Part shown: piece after piece, positions 1-8,661 of the stretch
Layout of the letters: each line of letters opens with the position of its first letter
Numbering within the stretch: the stretch's first letter is position 1
Assembly (NCBI RefSeq): GCF_024609265.1
Contig: NZ_JANHMP010000001.1
Location: 1,479,495 to 1,543,494, forward strand
From: Geothrix campi
Lineage (GTDB): Bacteria > Acidobacteriota > Holophagae > Holophagales > Holophagaceae
Direction: 5' to 3'
DNA length: 64,000 bases
The notes under the pieces: model-generated
The model's database searches: none
Seen by the model: only the letters and a program-made list of their open reading frames with translations
What the model was told of the DNA's origin: nothing
Made by a program: the position numbers and the translations under genes

Positions 1-422
1 GATCGAGCCCTGCATGCCGGATGTAACCAGTCTACTTCCGTTCACTTCCATATTTCTTCTGGAGCTGTTTTCCCCTCTGCTCCAAGTGGACCGGCGAATC
101 CGGTGCCTCCGAGGGGTTGGATCCGTCCCAGCCAGGGGAGGTGCGGGTCCGGGAAGATCCCAGGAGGCTGCCGAAGCCCCCTCACAAAGAAAAGACCCTC
201 AGCGCGGTTGCGGAGCACCGAGGCCTTCTCCACAGCCACCACAGGGCTGGCTGTTCCTTCCCGAGGCCTGCAGGGCGCTTGGGAGGAGGGATCCACCTCG
301 CCCAGCTTCGCCGTCATGAACGAATAACGCGGGTCCAACCTGGCGTCAGCGCCCCGTCCGGGGCGGGTCGTGCCTTGGGGCCGATCACCAGGCCGGTTCG
401 GTCTCCTGGCTTCCCCCTCGGT
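1..422. other. leading region without a supported gene
   Basis: I see no gene I can support here. Several open frames cross the region on both strands, but none has a recognisable motif or a convincing ribosome binding site with protein-like composition. A 3' fragment of a gene cut by the window edge cannot be excluded. Confidence 0.4.
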
Positions 423-644
423 TCATTTCCCCAGATAGCGCTTCACATCCCCGACCATGGGACCGACGGCCATGACGGCTTCGGCGATCTTCATTCTGGA
501 GACGCTGAAGTAGATGGCCCAGTCCCGCAGCTCGTACGGCTCGTGGACGTTGATCCATTCCTGTTCCTCTGATCCTCGGGCCTCCAGGTTTTCCGGCACA
601 AAACCTCCTAGGAATGAGCGTGGAACGATCGCGCGGTCCTCCAT
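423..644 (-). CDS. DUF3606 domain small protein
   Basis: This is a 73-residue protein. Its C-terminal half (INVHEPYELRDW, then a hydrophobic helix, AVMAVGPMVGDV, KRYLGK) follows the pattern of DUF3606 proteins, which have a short helical domain opening with an IN-x-x-E-x-YE-x-R-x-W segment. The start is supported by GGAGGG six bases upstream of the ATG. The molecular role of the family is not established. The gene lies downstream of the LanB dehydratase on the same strand with a 128-base gap, so cotranscription is possible but not shown. The function call is at family level only. Confidence 0.75.
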   Translation of the reverse strand: MEDRAIVPRSFLGGFVPENLEARGSEEQEWINVHEPYELRDWAIYFSVSRMKIAEAVMAVGPMVGDVKRYLGK

Positions 645-772
645 AGGAACCCTCCATGCAGCGGATCCTAGCAGTGGCTCGTGGCGGCGGTGCGAACCCC
701 GGCCGAACGGTAGGTTTTCCCCCCTGAACGGATGCTTCCCCGGCCGACGATCCCTTGTGGCCCCTGGCCGAA

Positions 773-3700
773 CTAGGTTGTCGGCTGTCCAGACACCCGC
801 GCGAGGTGGGAGTCATACAGGCGGGTCAGAAACTCCATCAGCACCCATTCGTTTTCCCGGTGGTTCGTCCGCAGCAGGCGGTTGAGGTGCATGTGCGCCA
901 GGCTGCCGGCGAGGCGATCCAGGTCCTCCTGCAGCAGGCCCTGGTCGAAGGCGGCCCGCAACCGGGACAGGCCGCCGAGTTCAGGGGCGCAGGGCGAGCC
1001 CAGAGACAGGGGGAACCCCGTCTCCAGCTCCTTCCGCAGGTTCCTGAAGGTCGCTCCCATCTGCGCGCTCAGCGGCCCGGCATCGCCGAATTCCTTCCGG
1101 AAGCTGTCCCGGGTGGCCTGGGCCAACTCCTTGCGCGCGCGCGCGTCCAGGCCGAGGGCCGCCCAGATCGCATCCACCGCGCGGAGGCCCGCCCGCCAGC
1201 GCTCCTCCGGCGTCAGGCCGTTCACGAGGCGGGTCAGGGTTTGTTCGCTGTCGGCCCAGAACCACGCCTCGGCCAGGGCGAACCCGGTAGATCCGCCGTA
1301 GCGCTCGAATTCCGGTTCGAAGGTATCCACCTGCCATTTCCAGAGCAGCCCCGCGGCCCGGTAAGGCTCCAGGTGCTGGTGGAGGAGGGGCAGCAGCTCC
1401 GCGAGGAGCCGATCGGGCCGGCCGTGGAAGCGGAGCCGGAGGTGAGGGGCGGGATCGCGATACCGGATGAAGTGCCAGCGGTCCCAGAGCCCCTGGGTTT
1501 GCGTCGTGCGGAGGAGGGGAGTCAGTTCCATCAGGAGCCGATCCGCACTGGTCGGCCCGCAGTAGAGCTTGAGGTAGAGCCACTCCGAACCCGGCGGGTA
1601 GGCCCGCGGCACGGGAACGTCGGCAAGCGCGGGGAGGGCGCGCGCCCTGGGCCGAGGCGGTGCGATTCCCTCGAAGGGGATGACCAGCTCGTGGGCGAAC
1701 CGCCCTTCCGGCGCGGTGACCAGGGCCTGCTCAGGCGCCGGGAAGCATTCCGTGAGGGTGAAGGCGGAGCGCTGGGCCACTAGGTGATGCAGCGTCTCCA
1801 CCCAGAGCACCTGGTCCAGGTCCACCAGCAGGCTGTTGTCGGCATCGGTGAGGGTGACGAACCGGGGCAGACGCAGCTGTTCCCGCAGGGCCTGGAAGGC
1901 GCCCCAGGCCCCCGCGCGGGACGCTGCCAACGCCGCCTTCAGTTCCCCAGCTTCGATCCGCCAGCGCGCCTTGCTGAGCACATGGCGTCCGCGCGTGACG
2001 CGCGGCAGGAACGGCTGACCCGCCAGGGCCCCCCAGGACCACCCGCCGGAGCGGCCGTCCTGGTCCTGCAGGTGCGCCAGGAACCGGTAGACCACGGGCC
2101 CGCGGGTAAAGTTGTGCGCCGAGGCCAGGCGGGGGACGACCTCCCGCCCCAGCCGAGCGGAAGCGAGCAGCACGCGCCCGCCTCGCACGGTCAAGCGGAG
2201 CTCCGCAGGCCGGAGGGTCTGCTCCTCCGGCACACCCGCCGTGGCGAGGAACGGGATCTCGTAGTCCCGCAGGGAGGGCCGAGCCAGAACATTGCCCATC
2301 CGGCCTTCGGGCACGTGGACCACTTCGGCGAAGACGGCCTCGGGGCGCAGTGTCTCCTCTTTCCGGAGGTGGCTGCGGAGGGCGTTCTCCAGGTCGGGAT
2401 CCCCGGAGGCGAACCGCCCCAGCCACCGCGCGGCCGTGGGGCCCGAATGGTGCTCCATCCAGAACTGGAACTCGCCGCGGTCCAGGGCGGCGGGACTGGC
2501 GGCCGCCAGGCTGGTCAGGGCGGCAAAGGAGGCCGGAAAGGGCTGCGGCTCCGGGTTGGCGAGGGCCTCCACATCGGCATCCGTCAGGTCCCAGGTCAGC
2601 GTCTCCTGCCACCGGGGCAGCTGGGCGAGGAGGAAGCGGTCGCGCTGGGCAAGTGGTTGGGGAGGCGCCGAGGGCTGCAGGGGCAGGCCCTCCAGCAGAG
2701 TCCCTTCCAGGGGTGGCGCTCCGTCGAAGCCGATGCCGCTTTCCTCATCCAGGACCTCGAGCAGCGGCAGCCACCGGGCGCCATAGCGCTCCTCGAAGGC
2801 GGCCCGGAACCGGTCCAGTGGGCCTTCAAGCCGGGGCGGGCTCAACAGGCGCAGCGTTTCGGCCCCTTCCTCCAGGGCCCGGCGCACCCGGGGCGACAGG
2901 CGCAGATCTGGCGCAGGACGGTGGAGGTCCACCTGGAGGACATCGCGGGTTCCGGGCGGCACCTCCAACTCCGCCAGCGCGGCCAGCTGGCTGGGATAGC
3001 CGGCCGGATGGGACCCGGGGGCCATCGCCTGCAGGGCCTCCAACTCCGCCACCAGCGCGGTCAGCGGCTCGGCCAGCAACTCGGCGCCGGGAGCCGTGAC
3101 CGGATGGGCCCGGAGGAAGGCCACCACCTGGCCGACCGGAGCGGGGCTGGTCAGAGGCGGATGGAGCTCGCCGCAGAGCACCTGGGCCTCGATGACCTGA
3201 TCGAGGAAAGCCCGGGCTTCGACCGGATCCACCTGCATGTGTTCGGCGAGACGCTGCGTCAGGTCCTCCAGGGGGGCGCCCGCCTGCGCCTGCAGGAGCA
3301 CGAATGCGAGGTGGGGCGTGGCCTCCACGGCCTCCAGGTGGTACGTCCGTCCGCCTTCGGCCTGATCCCGGTGTTCGAGGTAGCGGTACCAACCGCCCAG
3401 GGCGTGCAGGCTCGAATTGGGGCGGTACCGGACCTTGGCGCGCACCTCGGGGGCCCGCTCCAGGCGGTCGACGAGGGCTTCCAGGACACCCCAGTCCAGC
3501 CGCACGGCCTTGCGGCTGGCCCGCCACGGAGCCAGCTCGAGGCGGCTCGCAGACCCCCAGGTTCCAAGGGATACGCCGGCGAACAGGCCGAAGGGCGTCG
3601 CGCGACTGCTCATGCGGCTGAGGTACCTTAGCAAGGCCTGTTCCATGTTGCGGGCCGCGGTTCCCTCCAGGGTGCCGGCCAGCCAAGCCTCCAGCCGCGC

Positions 3701-3928
3701 GGCAAGATCCGGAGAAGCCAGGGCCAGGGCCTCCCGCACGGCCGCGCCGCTGGCCAGTTCGCGAAGGGTTTGGCGCATGGCCTCCCGGTTGCCTTCCAGA
3801 TGGAGCTCGGTGGGCCCTGCCCCGCCGGCGTCCTGCGCCAGGCTTCGGGGGAGGAGTGCGTCCAGAGGCAGGCTCGGGCTGCGAAGCACAAAAAAATCAG
3901 CGGTTTGGCAGGTGGGCTGCGGTGCCAT
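773..3928 (-). CDS. lanB: LanB-type class I lanthipeptide dehydratase, full length
   Basis: The protein has 1051 residues, the usual size for a LanB with both halves fused. The N-terminal glutamylation domain opens with DFFVLRSPSLPL and contains the family signature TPFGLFAG (about residues 111-118), a GNVLARPSLRDYEIP segment and SAHNFTRGP further on. The C-terminal elimination (SpaB_C/thiopeptide-type) domain, from about residue 765, carries SEWLYLKLYCG, WHFIRYRDPAPHLRLRFHG and the terminal HMHLNRLL helix. Such enzymes glutamylate Ser/Thr of a leader-bearing peptide with Glu-tRNA and eliminate to Dha/Dhb. The start at 3928 follows a GAGAAAGAAG ribosome site; a longer reading from 4009 lacks support. 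Divergent from it, 198 bases away, is a short Ser/Thr-rich ORF that looks like the substrate. No LanC cyclase, protease or ABC exporter gene is adjacent. Confidence 0.9.
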   Translation of the reverse strand: MAPQPTCQTADFFVLRSPSLPLDALLPRSLAQDAGGAGPTELHLEGNREAMRQTLRELASGAAVREALALASPDLAARLEAWLAGTLEGTAARNMEQALLRYLSRMSSRATPFGLFAGVSLGTWGSASRLELAPWRASRKAVRLDWGVLEALVDRLERAPEVRAKVRYRPNSSLHALGGWYRYLEHRDQAEGGRTYHLEAVEATPHLAFVLLQAQAGAPLEDLTQRLAEHMQVDPVEARAFLDQVIEAQVLCGELHPPLTSPAPVGQVVAFLRAHPVTAPGAELLAEPLTALVAELEALQAMAPGSHPAGYPSQLAALAELEVPPGTRDVLQVDLHRPAPDLRLSPRVRRALEEGAETLRLLSPPRLEGPLDRFRAAFEERYGARWLPLLEVLDEESGIGFDGAPPLEGTLLEGLPLQPSAPPQPLAQRDRFLLAQLPRWQETLTWDLTDADVEALANPEPQPFPASFAALTSLAAASPAALDRGEFQFWMEHHSGPTAARWLGRFASGDPDLENALRSHLRKEETLRPEAVFAEVVHVPEGRMGNVLARPSLRDYEIPFLATAGVPEEQTLRPAELRLTVRGGRVLLASARLGREVVPRLASAHNFTRGPVVYRFLAHLQDQDGRSGGWSWGALAGQPFLPRVTRGRHVLSKARWRIEAGELKAALAASRAGAWGAFQALREQLRLPRFVTLTDADNSLLVDLDQVLWVETLHHLVAQRSAFTLTECFPAPEQALVTAPEGRFAHELVIPFEGIAPPRPRARALPALADVPVPRAYPPGSEWLYLKLYCGPTSADRLLMELTPLLRTTQTQGLWDRWHFIRYRDPAPHLRLRFHGRPDRLLAELLPLLHQHLEPYRAAGLLWKWQVDTFEPEFERYGGSTGFALAEAWFWADSEQTLTRLVNGLTPEERWRAGLRAVDAIWAALGLDARARKELAQATRDSFRKEFGDAGPLSAQMGATFRNLRKELETGFPLSLGSPCAPELGGLSRLRAAFDQGLLQEDLDRLAGSLAHMHLNRLLRTNHRENEWVLMEFLTRLYDSHLARVSGQPTT

Positions 3929-4126
3929 GCAGGCTTCTTTCTCGGGGCGGACCCGTTCAAGACAACACTGCCCGATCGAGGGGAACCCCGAAACCCCGAA
4001 TGGTGGCACTTGGGGGTCCCAACGGTTGGAGGTGTGTTTACATACCGTTTATGGAAAGGCATTGGCTGGCGTTTAGGTTGGGCTCACAAACAAGGTCGCG
4101 CCCCGCGGCGTTACCTGGGAGTTCCC

Positions 4127-4285
4127 ATGAACACCACCCTTTCCTTCCGCAAAGAATCCATTCAGCGTTCGAGCAATGCCAGCGAAGCAGCGAGCCAGCC
4201 CGTCGGCTTCACCGAGAGCCAAGGTTCAAAGCATGCCCGTGACCGGTGGTACCCGACTCTCACCACTTCACTCACGACGATCTAG
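4127..4285 (+). CDS. candidate LanB precursor peptide, cysteine-free
   Basis: The ORF encodes 52 residues. It begins MNTTLSFRKESIQ, which resembles the L-S-x-x-K-x-[ST]-I leader motif of Bacteroidetes-type class I lanthipeptide precursors. It ends in YPTLTTSLTTI, where six of eight consecutive residues (44-51) are Ser or Thr. There are 16-17 Ser/Thr in total and no cysteine, so dehydration would give Dha/Dhb but no lanthionine ring inside this peptide. A GGGAG Shine-Dalgarno lies five bases before the ATG. The gene is divergent from the LanB dehydratase and 43 bases upstream of a LytS-type kinase gene on the same strand, which suggests an operon of peptide, kinase and regulator. The ORF and its context are seen directly; its role as substrate and signal is inference. 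Confidence 0.6.
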   Translation: MNTTLSFRKESIQRSSNASEAASQPVGFTESQGSKHARDRWYPTLTTSLTTI

Positions 4286-4328
4286 TGACGATCACCATGG
4301 GCTCGCCGAACCAGGGGATGGAGGTGTC

Positions 4329-5382
4329 ATGGGCTCGGCGAACCCTTGGATTTCTGCGTTTCCGCTGGCCAAGAACTGGCGGGTCCTCGGAGTCAGCTAC
4401 TCGCTTTGGGTCATCTTTCTGTTGTACGGCCTCTGGTCGTCCCATCGGATCGGCTCCGGATGGTGGTGGGCCAGCGCCTTTTCCTCTCCGCTCACTCACA
4501 TCGGGGCTTTTGCGTTCCTGGCCCCTCTGCCCTGGATTCTGCCCCGCCGACTCTCCTCTCCCTGGAGCTTCGTGCTGGGGTTCATCCTTTCGGTGCTTGC
4601 CTGTGAATCTGTCTCGGCTCTGCTTCCCGTCATTGATGCCTGGCTGCTTACCCGGGGGGGCGTCCAATTCAACCTGGGCCGGCTCGTGCAACTCTACATC
4701 TCGCTCGTGGGGCCGGCCATGATGGTCGTGGGAGGACTTGTCGCCGCACGGGCCCGTTCGGAGGAGCTTCGGGAGGCCTCTGTCGCCGAAGCCCAGATCG
4801 CCAAGAATCGGCTGCTCCAGAGCCAGATCCATCCGCATGTGCTGTTCAATGCGCTGAACGGCTTGGCCGAGCTCGTCCACAAGGACGCCAAGGCCGCCGA
4901 GGGCGCCATCCGCCACCTTTCCGACCTGCTCCGACGCATCCTGGTGGCCTCTGAGCACGTGCGCCTGCCCCTTGGGGAAGAGCGGAAGATCGTGGCGGAT
5001 TTCCTGGCCCTGGAGGCGATCCGGCTGGGCGACCGGCTCAGGGTTGTCTGGGAGTGGGAAGAAGGCCTCGACTCGATCGAACTGCCGCCCCTGCTCCTCC
5101 AGCCCCTGGTGGAAAATGCCATCAAGCACGGCATCGCCCCCAGCATCCCGGGTGGCGACCTGATCCTCCGGGCTCGGTCCAAGGATGGGGCGATCTTCCT
5201 GGAAGTCTGGAATTCCGGGCAGCCCTACCCCATGCATAGCAACGGAAGCGGCATCGGGGTGAAGAACCTGCGCTCGCGGTTGGCCCTGCACTTCGGCGGC
5301 GCCGCCCGGTTGTCCATCGGCCCCTCTGGCCAGGGCACGCTCGCGTGCATTCGATTCGAGGCAACCCAAGTAGAATTCAGCC

Positions 5383-5411
<29 letters not shown>
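4329..5411 (+). CDS. LytS/YehU-type membrane histidine kinase
   Basis: This 360-residue protein has four hydrophobic segments in the first ~155 residues (WRVLGVSYSLWVIFLLYGLW, then around AFAFLAPLPWILP, FVLGFILSVLA and LYISLVGPAMMVVGG) and no other sensor domain. A His_kinase (YehU/LytS) box follows with QSQIHPHVLFNALNGLAEL; the first His is the expected phosphoacceptor. The HATPase part has the N box LLQPLVENAIKHG and the G box GSGIGVKNLRSRL. GGAGGTG four bases before the ATG fixes the start. The gene overlaps the following LytTR regulator by 29 bases, so the two are translationally coupled. Kinases of this class with a membrane-only sensor include peptide receptors. The short ORF directly upstream is the obvious candidate ligand source, which is inference. 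Confidence 0.9.
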
Positions 5412-6123
<712 letters not shown>

Positions 6124-6164
6124 AGCAGCCTGGCCCACAGGTGGGCGCCTGCGGTGGGCCGTTC

Positions 6165-7397
6165 CTATAGCCCCAGCCCCCTGGGCAGGCGCGGGCTGGA
6201 GATGAGGTCGAGGAACAACTCCCAGCGCCGCTCCGGCGCTGCCACGGTGCCCCCCTGCTGCTCGACCCAGGCCCGCACGAGGTGCTCCCCAAGGTTGTAG
6301 TTGATGACGTAGCTGCGGTAGGTGTCGATGAACCGGAGCCGCTGGGCGGCCTGGGCCGGAGTTCGCAGGGAGTACCGAACCAGGAACGCCTCGGCCCCGG
6401 CGCGGTCGAGGTCGCCATCCAGGTAGCCGCGGGCGGCCTCGTTATCAGCAAAGGCCAGCACCTTCATCTCGGACTGAACCTGCGCCCAGCGCTCCGCCTC
6501 GGCCGGATCAAGACCCGCCAGCGGGAAGAGCACATCACGTTCGAAGGCCAGCCTCTCCTCACCCGGGAACGCGACCTCGATGCCGAAGTTGGCGGTGCCT
6601 TCGGCGATCAGAGACTGGGGCGAGAACAGCGGATAGACCGTGAATTCGACCCACCCCCGGCCCCCCGGCGGGGCCTGGGCGAACCGTTGCTCCAGCAGGG
6701 CGTTGTAGACATGGTGCCCCGGATAGCCCTCGTGGGCGGCCAGGTCCAGGGCCCGGTCCATGGCGATGGGCAGATCCAGGTTCACCTGGATCACGGAGGT
6801 TCCGCCGCCCTGGTACCAGTTGTAGGCGGACCAGGATTTGCCCGTGACGTACTCCACGCGGAAGCGCTCGGAGGTCGGCAGGAGCACTTGGCGCCGCGTG
6901 CGCTCGCGGGCCTCGGCAATGGCCGCCTGGAAGACCGCGTCGACGCGCTCAGCGGGCACGAGGATCCGCTCGCGGGCCTGCTGGTAGCGGCCCTGGACGG
7001 AACCGGGGCCTGGTAGCACCTGCTCCAGGCGGGCCAGGGCGGCTTCGAAGGTGGCGCTGGGCGTGCGCGGCGGCCGGACCTGGTAGAGGGCTTCGGCCTC
7101 GTCATCGAAGCTGAAGCGCTGGCCCTCCAGGCGGGCCAGATGCGCCGCCACGGCCTCCAGCTGGCCCAGGAGGTAGTCACGCCGCAGCGCCTCCTCGACC
7201 GGTACTGCCGAGGCGGTGACGCCGGCCAGCAAGCGCCGGACCTCGGCTCTCAGTTTGGATAGGGCGCAGGGGCTTCCCGCCTCCGCAGCCTCCTTCCACG
7301 CCGGCGGCCCGTAATAGGCGTCCACAAAATCGGCGTCATGGCGCCCGACCGCCAGCACCAGCTTCACGTAGTCCGTGGCCCAACCTGCCAGTGTCAT
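6165..7397 (-). CDS. DUF885 family protein, putative metallopeptidase-like
   Basis: The protein has 410 residues from the ATG at 7397, which has GGAAG four bases upstream; an alternative start lies at 7421. The central motif AAHEGYPGHHVYN (near residue 220) matches the HE-x-x-PGHH signature of DUF885 proteins, which are predicted zinc-dependent hydrolases. No signal peptide is evident, so a cytoplasmic location is likely. The gene lies downstream of HU on the same strand but is separated from it by a strong terminator, so it probably has its own promoter. The substrate is unknown. Confidence 0.75.
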   Translation of the reverse strand: MTLAGWATDYVKLVLAVGRHDADFVDAYYGPPAWKEAAEAGSPCALSKLRAEVRRLLAGVTASAVPVEEALRRDYLLGQLEAVAAHLARLEGQRFSFDDEAEALYQVRPPRTPSATFEAALARLEQVLPGPGSVQGRYQQARERILVPAERVDAVFQAAIAEARERTRRQVLLPTSERFRVEYVTGKSWSAYNWYQGGGTSVIQVNLDLPIAMDRALDLAAHEGYPGHHVYNALLEQRFAQAPPGGRGWVEFTVYPLFSPQSLIAEGTANFGIEVAFPGEERLAFERDVLFPLAGLDPAEAERWAQVQSEMKVLAFADNEAARGYLDGDLDRAGAEAFLVRYSLRTPAQAAQRLRFIDTYRSYVINYNLGEHLVRAWVEQQGGTVAAPERRWELFLDLISSPRLPRGLGL

Positions 7398-7455
7398 GTG
7401 CTTCCGCCCCCCACGCCTCATCGCTCGGTCATCCAGGGACTCTACCCGCCCGGAC

Positions 7456-7490
7456 AGAAAAGAAGGGGGCCGGCGGCCCCCTTCTTTTCT
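7456..7490 (-). terminator. terminator downstream of HU
   Basis: AGAAAAGAAGGGGGCC is followed after three bases by its exact complement GGCCCCCTTCTTTTCT, giving a 16-bp stem. It has A/T-rich flanks that provide a T-run in either direction. It sits 14 bases past the HU stop codon and before the DUF885 gene. Confidence 0.9.
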
Positions 7491-7504
7491 ACTCGACCTA
7501 TCGA

Positions 7505-7828
7505 CTACTTCTTCTTGCCCTTGGGAGCGGCCTTCTTCGCGGCCTTGGGCTTGGCAGTCTTGGCGGCCTTCGAGGCCTTGAAGCTCATCGACTTCGAGGC
7601 GGCGATCTTGATCGGGAGGCCGGTCTGGGGGTTGCGACCCGTGCGGGCCTTGCGGGACTTCTGGCTGAAGGTGCCGAAGCCAACCAGCGTCACCTTGCCG
7701 CCCTTGCCGACGTGACCGGCGATGGACTCGAGGAAGCAGCCGATGGCAGCAGCTGCGGCAGCCTTGGTGATGTCGGCAGTCTTGGCGACGGCATCGACGA
7801 GTTCAGCCTTGGTGAGGTTCTCGGCCAT
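7505..7828 (-). CDS. HU family nucleoid DNA-binding protein with Lys/Ala tail
   Basis: The 107-residue protein has a complete HU/IHF fold: N-terminal helices (NLTKAELVDAVAKTADITK), then VTLVGFGTFSQKSRKARTGRNPQTG with the DNA-binding arm, and IAASKSMSFKASKA. It continues in a ~20-residue Lys/Ala/Pro-rich tail (KPKAAKKAAPKGKKK), longer than the classic ~90-residue HU. Similar basic tails are known in HU variants of several phyla and would add nonspecific DNA binding. An AGGAGG site (within CAGGAGGCCAGCAAC) lies upstream of the ATG. The terminator after it and the dyad before it make it a monocistronic unit. Confidence 0.95.
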   Translation of the reverse strand: MAENLTKAELVDAVAKTADITKAAAAAAIGCFLESIAGHVGKGGKVTLVGFGTFSQKSRKARTGRNPQTGLPIKIAASKSMSFKASKAAKTAKPKAAKKAAPKGKKK

Positions 7829-7905
7829 GTTGCTGGCCTCCTGATTGAGAGCGCCATCGGGCGCTGAGTGATTGGTCGCTTGGATCTTGACTTAAATTCG
7901 CGCCA

Positions 7906-7938
7906 GTTCAAGTACAGAAAATTTCCATTTTCTTGAAC
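7906..7938 (-). promoter_or_regulatory. nested dyad and promoter region upstream of HU
   Basis: GTTCAAG (7906-7912) and CTTGAAC (7932-7938) form an outer inverted repeat. Inside it AGAAAAT (7916-7922) and ATTTTCT (7927-7933) form a second one. It lies between the stop of the upstream gene and HU, about 80 bases before the HU start, in a locally AT-rich stretch. It could be an operator, a promoter-associated structure or a weak terminator for the upstream gene. Confidence 0.4.
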
Positions 7939-7943
7939 CGGGG

Positions 7944-8426
7944 CTACCTCTCCTTCAGGATCTGGGCCGCCTGAGCGGCCTCGACCCCCAGGATCGAGGC
8001 CGCCGCTTCCATGGTCCACCCTGCCTCGATGGCCCTGGAAAGGAAGCCCCAGCGGGCCATTCGCAAGGCTTCCACGGTGTGTCCATCCCCCTGCCCATCC
8101 TCCGCGAGCAGGGCCTTGAACAGCAGTCTCTCCAGGGCCACACCCAGTTCTGGCGGGGCCTCGCCTTGGACCTTCAGGGGCGCCGCCAGGACACGGACGA
8201 TGCCCCCAGCCTGAGTGACCACGCCACGGCGTTGGAGCTTCAGGAGCGTCCCATAGAGGCGCCGGGCCAGGCGGCCCTTGGCTCCCCGGCTGGATCGCCT
8301 CGAGACCAGGAGCACGGCGAAATGGTCCAGCAGCGCCCGACGGGCCACGCCACTGGGGTAGAGGTCCGCGAGGACCTGGCGGACCCACGCTCCGCTGAGC
8401 CTTCCGACGGCCACCCCCACCTCCAC
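7944..8426 (-). CDS. hypothetical protein with C-terminal HTH-like segment
   Basis: I do not recognise this 160-residue protein. It is basic in the first half (VSRRSSRGAKGRLARRLYGTLLKLQRRGVV, read in two parts). It ends with AGWTMEAAASILGVEAAQAAQILKER-like helices resembling a Fis or small helix-turn-helix unit, so a DNA-binding role is possible. The first start is a GTG at 8426 and an alternative GTG lies at 8414; neither has a clear ribosome site, so the N-terminus is uncertain. The gene reads toward HU with 115 bases between them. Confidence 0.5.
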   Translation of the reverse strand: MEVGVAVGRLSGAWVRQVLADLYPSGVARRALLDHFAVLLVSRRSSRGAKGRLARRLYGTLLKLQRRGVVTQAGGIVRVLAAPLKVQGEAPPELGVALERLLFKALLAEDGQGDGHTVEALRMARWGFLSRAIEAGWTMEAAASILGVEAAQAAQILKER

Positions 8427-8661
8427 CAGACATCGTCCACCGATTGGTGGCGGATGGGCCCGCGAAGGCCCCCGCTACCCTGAATCCGCCATAATCCGTC
8501 CCGAGGGCTGGTTCGTAGCTGCTTCCCATGGTGACTGCGACCAAGGCTGGCGATTGGAAAGAACCCATGCCCTTCCCGAGGCATGCGGGTATGGTGGTGG
8601 GGAACCAAACCCAGGCATCTTCTAAGCGGGGTTCGCCTCGTTTCTTTCTCAGGAGCTCTCA

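Noticed and set aside
42..338. Minus-strand frame of 98 codons in the first 400 bases
   Set aside because: There is no ribosome site or recognisable domain, and the composition is that of a random GC-rich frame.
1784..3631. Long open reading frame antisense to the LanB gene
   Set aside because: It is a GC-rich shadow frame of the dehydratase. It has no motif and strongly biased Arg/Gly/Pro/Gln composition.
3929..4126. TGGCAC followed by G-runs upstream of the precursor, as a possible sigma-54 site
   Set aside because: The -12 GC is missing at the required distance.
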